From Chloroflexota bacterium (GTDB taxonomy: Bacteria; Chloroflexota; Dehalococcoidia; GIF9; UBA5629): a DNA stretch of 8,207 bases. Below are positions 6,290 to 8,207 of the stretch, piece by piece. Both the position numbers and the translations under genes were made by a program. The notes under the pieces are model-generated. The model ran no database searches, had not been told where the DNA came from, and saw nothing but the letters and a program-made list of their open reading frames with translations. Numbering within the stretch: the stretch's first letter is position 1; each line of letters begins with the position of its first letter. The stretch lies in the NCBI GenBank assembly GCA_026389635.1, contig JAPLHM010000301.1, positions 1-8,207 of the forward strand. The letters run 5' to 3'.

Positions 6290-6325
6290 CCCGCGTATAA
6301 TACCCTGCGCGGGTCTAAGTGTTAA
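6290..6325 (-). promoter_or_regulatory. Candidate promoter of the lipoprotein unit with overlapping dyad
   Basis: On the minus strand, TTAACA (6325-6320) and TATTAT (6302-6297) are 17 nt apart. The predicted start is near 6290, so the mRNA would begin at or inside the GGGGAGAGG Shine-Dalgarno. The -10 lies inside a perfect inverted repeat, CCCGCG (6290-6295) / CGCGGG (6308-6313), with a 12-nt spacer. A protein bound there would block the promoter. Confidence 0.4.
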
Positions 6326-6333
6326 CAAACGGC

Positions 6334-6362
6334 TTGATTTCTTCAACAGTATAATTTATTAT
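6334..6362 (+). promoter_or_regulatory. Candidate promoter of the nucleotidyltransferase/HEPN operon
   Basis: TTGATT (6334-6339; 4 of 6) and TATTAT (6357-6362; 5 of 6) are 17 nt apart, predicting transcription from about 6369 and a leader of roughly 29 nt. A perfect TATAAT at 6350-6355 exists too, but no -35 lies at a usable distance from it. The -10 coincides with the first of two operator-like direct repeats. Confidence 0.5.
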
Positions 6363-6388
6363 ACTTATGTCTAATCTATTGTACTTAT
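6357..6388 (+). promoter_or_regulatory. Operator-like direct repeats, 20 bp apart
   Basis: The 12-mers TATTATACTTAT (6357-6368) and TATTGTACTTAT (6377-6388) match at 11 of 12 positions and start exactly 20 bp apart, about two helical turns. The first covers the -10 and the second the start of the transcript. The second also lies in an inverted repeat TTGTA (6379-6383) / TACAA (6392-6396) ending 1 nt before the ATG. This is the layout expected for autorepression by the wHTH protein encoded just downstream. Confidence 0.5.
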
Positions 6389-6397
6389 TGATACAAA

Positions 6398-6946
6398 ATG
6401 AGAACTGAGCAGCAAACGTCGATATTGCGATCAACAAATACCCTGAAAGTTCTTGCTTTCCTTGCAGAGAACAGCGGGCGCGATTTCACAGCTGGTGAAC
6501 TGCTGCAAAACATAATGATCAGCAAAGCCGGTATATATTTAGCGCTGGCTGAATTGTTAAAGTTGGACCTCATAAACAGGGCGCAAAGGGGTAAATTCAC
6601 ACTTTATTCCGTGAAATATGCAGACCCTTTTATCAAGCAGTTCAAGGTACTGCAGAATATAACGTTATTCCGGCCACTTATATCCAGGCTTGGACCGTTA
6701 GCAAAAAGAATAGTGCTTTTCGGCAGCACAGGACGCGGCGAGGACCGCAAAGACAGCGACATCGACCTGTTTATCCTCGCGACTAACCCTGCTGCGGTTA
6801 ATAAAGCTGTTTCTGCATTAAAATTCAGCAGGAAAATCCAGGCGATCGTGAAAACGCCTGCGGAATTCTCGGATATGAAAGATACAAACGGCGTTTTTGT
6901 CAATGAAATCGAGCGTGGTATCGCACTCTGGGAGGATAAAATTTGA
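6398..6946 (+). CDS. wHTH-fused minimal nucleotidyltransferase, MntA-like antitoxin
   Basis: The 182-residue protein has an N-terminal winged-helix DNA-binding domain (about 10-72; STNTLKVLAFLAENSG, then a recognition helix around ISKAGIYLALAELLKL and a wing RGKFTLYSV). A minimal nucleotidyltransferase domain follows (about 100-180). The signature GSTGRGEDRKDSDID (109-123) is an exact GS-X10-DXD, with D121 and D123 as metal ligands, as in the MntA antitoxins that AMPylate HEPN toxins. The C-terminal IERGIALWED matches the end of this family. A third acidic ligand is not obvious. There is no good Shine-Dalgarno before the ATG at 6398. The HEPN gene begins on the same four bases as its stop, so this is the first gene of a two-gene operon. 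The DNA-binding domain plus the repeats upstream suggest autoregulation. The antitoxin role is inferred from family and context. Confidence 0.82.
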   Translation: MRTEQQTSILRSTNTLKVLAFLAENSGRDFTAGELLQNIMISKAGIYLALAELLKLDLINRAQRGKFTLYSVKYADPFIKQFKVLQNITLFRPLISRLGPLAKRIVLFGSTGRGEDRKDSDIDLFILATNPAAVNKAVSALKFSRKIQAIVKTPAEFSDMKDTNGVFVNEIERGIALWEDKI

Positions 6947-7371
6947 GCTCAGAATATGAGGAGTGTATCCAAAAAGGAAAAATCAAGCCTTTTTCGCGCG
7001 GCCGTAGCCTTGTGTCAAAAGAAATGGAGACCTCCCTGGCCGATTTGAAAAGCGCTGAAAAAACGTTCGCCGACGGCAACTACAAATGGGCTACGATACA
7101 GGTTTATTATGCTATGTTTCATGCGGCACGCGCACTTCTCTACTCAAATAATATGCGTGAGCGCAGCCATTACTGCCTGGTGGTGGCTATCAAAGAACTC
7201 TTTGTGGATAAAAAGCTTGTCCCACCATCTTTATTGGAAGCTTTAAAAGAAGCCAAAAGCCTGCGGGAAGATGCGGACTACTATGACCGCTGGTCCCAGG
7301 CCGGCTGCAGCCGGCTTCTTGTTGATGCGCGCGAACTGCTTGCTATTGCCAGAAAAATTGTCATACCCTGA
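6943..7371 (+). CDS. HEPN-domain protein, probable toxin partner
   Basis: Start chosen at TTG 6943: a GGGAGG (6930-6935) lies 7 nt before it, and TTGA overlaps the stop of the nucleotidyltransferase gene, giving 142 residues. The all-helical HEPN core spans about 28-138, with ATIQVYYAMFHAARALLY (50-67), SHYCLVVAIKEL (75-86) and the family signature LREDADY (107-113). HEPN proteins next to minimal nucleotidyltransferases are usually RNase toxins neutralised by the partner. However, the catalytic R-X4-6-H is not present here; the nearest is R72-X3-H76, and H60 has no arginine at the right distance before it. It may use a different site, be non-catalytic, or belong to the HEPN group whose role is substrate or partner binding. 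The order (antitoxin first) is the reverse of hepT-mntA. Confidence 0.8.
   Translation: MSSEYEECIQKGKIKPFSRGRSLVSKEMETSLADLKSAEKTFADGNYKWATIQVYYAMFHAARALLYSNNMRERSHYCLVVAIKELFVDKKLVPPSLLEALKEAKSLREDADYYDRWSQAGCSRLLVDARELLAIARKIVIP
7300..7315. repeat. 16-bp perfect palindrome inside the HEPN gene
   Basis: GCCGGCTGCAGCCGGC reads the same on both strands and can fold into a GCCGGC stem with a TGCA loop. It lies in the codons for Ala-Gly-Cys-Ser-Arg (about residues 120-124) and is markedly more G+C-rich than its surroundings. It is probably incidental, but it could form a strong RNA hairpin near the end of the gene. Confidence 0.45.
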
Positions 7372-7404
7372 TTGAATATAGAAAATGTTGTTGCCCGCTA
7401 TGTA

Positions 7405-7433
7405 TTGAAAGCAGCCGGATTTTGGAGTATGCT
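7405..7433 (+). promoter_or_regulatory. Candidate promoter of the oxidoreductase gene
   Basis: TTGAAA (7405-7410; 5 of 6) and TATGCT (7428-7433; 4 of 6) are 17 nt apart, giving a start near 7440 and a leader of about 42 nt. There is no terminator-like hairpin between the HEPN stop and this point, so read-through from the upstream operon is also possible. Confidence 0.4.
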
Positions 7434-7481
7434 AATTTCAGAAAATGACGGGGCCATGATTATACGCCAGGAGGATATCAA

Positions 7482-8207
7482 GTGGTTGAACTTTTAAAAG
7501 AGAAATTCGATGCCATCGTGGTGGGGACGGGTCCGGGCGGGGCTACTGTGGCAAAGGATCTGACGGTCAAGGGCAAAAAGGTGCTGATGCTCGAATGGGG
7601 CAGCAACGCGCCGGTTAAGGGCAGCAACGGCCAGGCCTTCGGCTACATCGGCATGCCCTACAAGAGCCTTTACGTTATCGATAATATGCTGGGACTGGTG
7701 CGCGCCATCACCGTGGGCGGCAGCTCGGTGGTTTACTACGCCACGGTCTACGAGCCGCCCTACGAGTACTGGGAAAAGTACGGCATCGACATCAGGGACG
7801 ATGTCAAAGAGGTCAAACGGGAGGTGCCCATCGGGCCGCTCAAGGACGATCTGATCGGGCCCATGGCCAAGCGCATCGCGCAGAGCGCGCTCGACCTGGG
7901 CTACAACTGGCAGAAACTCAACAAGTTCGTCTACCAGGACAAGTGCCGCGCAGCCTGCGATAAGTGCAACCTGGGCTGTCCCTACGGCGCCAAATGGAAC
8001 GCACGCATGTACGTGCAGGAAGCTATGGACAAGGGGGCTACGCTGCTGGACCTGGCGAAGGTTGACAGGGTCATCATCGAGAACAAAAAGGCCACCGGCG
8101 TGCAATTTACCCGCCACGGCAAAAAACATATCGCGCAGGCCGACAAAGTGATCGTGGCAGCAGGCGGCATCGGCTCGCCGCAGTTGCTGCAGAAGAGCGG
8201 CATCAAG
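7482..8207 (+). CDS. GMC-family FAD-dependent oxidoreductase, N-terminal part (3' truncated by window)
   Basis: The frame opens at GTG 7482, 7 nt after a perfect AGGAGG (7469-7474), and runs 242 codons off the end of the window without a stop. VVGTGPGGATVAKDL (13-27) is the FAD dinucleotide-binding GXGXXG, and the acidic end of the second strand appears in MLEWG. The GMC-type signature is visible as ITVGGSSVVYYATVYEPP, and the second flavin-binding region ends in VIVAAGGIGSPQLLQKSG. Between them is a cysteine cluster, C155-X3-C159-X2-C162-X3-C166, followed by PYGAKWNA, similar to the Cys-rich stretch of alcohol-oxidase/cholesterol-oxidase-like GMC proteins. The C-terminal catalytic His/Asn domain is beyond the window. 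The substrate cannot be told; an alcohol or sugar is usual for the family. No signal peptide is visible, so it is probably cytoplasmic. Confidence 0.87.
   Translation, partial: MVELLKEKFDAIVVGTGPGGATVAKDLTVKGKKVLMLEWGSNAPVKGSNGQAFGYIGMPYKSLYVIDNMLGLVRAITVGGSSVVYYATVYEPPYEYWEKYGIDIRDDVKEVKREVPIGPLKDDLIGPMAKRIAQSALDLGYNWQKLNKFVYQDKCRAACDKCNLGCPYGAKWNARMYVQEAMDKGATLLDLAKVDRVIIENKKATGVQFTRHGKKHIAQADKVIVAAGGIGSPQLLQKSGIK

Noticed and set aside
5350..6300. Plus-strand open frame of 316 codons
   Set aside because: It is antisense to the lipoprotein gene, has no recognisable domains, and its composition (many His, Gly, Arg) is typical of a G+C-rich shadow frame.
7494..8129. Long minus-strand open frame of 211 codons at the right end
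   Set aside because: It is antisense to the oxidoreductase, whose plus-strand frame has a perfect Shine-Dalgarno, a Rossmann loop and GMC motifs.
1..8207. CRISPR arrays, tRNA or rRNA genes, transposases and att sites
   Set aside because: Looked for regular direct repeats with spacers, tRNA-like cloverleaf and T-loop sequences, and integrase or transposase motifs; none was seen.

Overview
The window looks like a piece of a bacterial chromosome, most plausibly from Dehalococcoidia or a related Chloroflexota lineage. This rests on remembered family resemblance: the tubulin/FtsZ-like protein at the left edge, the long RmlA plus archaeal/Chloroflexi-type RmlC, and a lipoprotein with an Ig-like and a CARDB-like domain. 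I could not run a search to confirm it.

Layout, left to right. (1) 1-684, plus strand: the C-terminal part of a tubulin/FtsZ-family GTPase, closed by a strong UUCG-loop terminator. (2) 741-1300: a dispersed-repeat-like palindrome, then the decayed remnant of a winged-helix/nucleotidyltransferase gene, abutting a short remnant-like reading frame on the other strand. (3) 1305-4793, minus strand: a compact four-gene dTDP-L-rhamnose operon in the order rmlA-rmlC-rmlB-rmlD. It has a near-consensus promoter upstream of rmlA, 17-nt gaps, and a GTGA overlap between rmlB and rmlD. (4) 4860-5050: a plus-strand promoter, Shine-Dalgarno and signal-peptide leader whose reading frame stops with TGA exactly where a lipobox cysteine would be expected. 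(5) 5041-6240, minus strand: a lipoprotein preceded by a 13-codon upstream ORF that overlaps its start codon. (6) 6334-7371, plus strand: a toxin-antitoxin-like pair, a wHTH-fused MntA-type nucleotidyltransferase followed by a HEPN protein, with direct repeats 20 bp apart over the promoter. (7) 7482-8207, plus strand: the N-terminal part of a GMC/FAD-dependent oxidoreductase, running off the window.

The rml genes together supply the complete path from glucose-1-phosphate to dTDP-L-rhamnose for cell-surface glycans. No glycosyltransferase or transporter is visible here. The nucleotidyltransferase/HEPN pair and the decayed nucleotidyltransferase relic lie on either side of the rml-lipoprotein block. 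They look more A+T-rich than the core genes and share one architecture, suggesting two independent arrivals, or one duplication, of this accessory module, with one copy now dead. The most unusual small-scale structures are the leader ORF on the lipoprotein, the helically phased operator-like repeats at the nucleotidyltransferase promoter, and the lipobox-to-stop leader.
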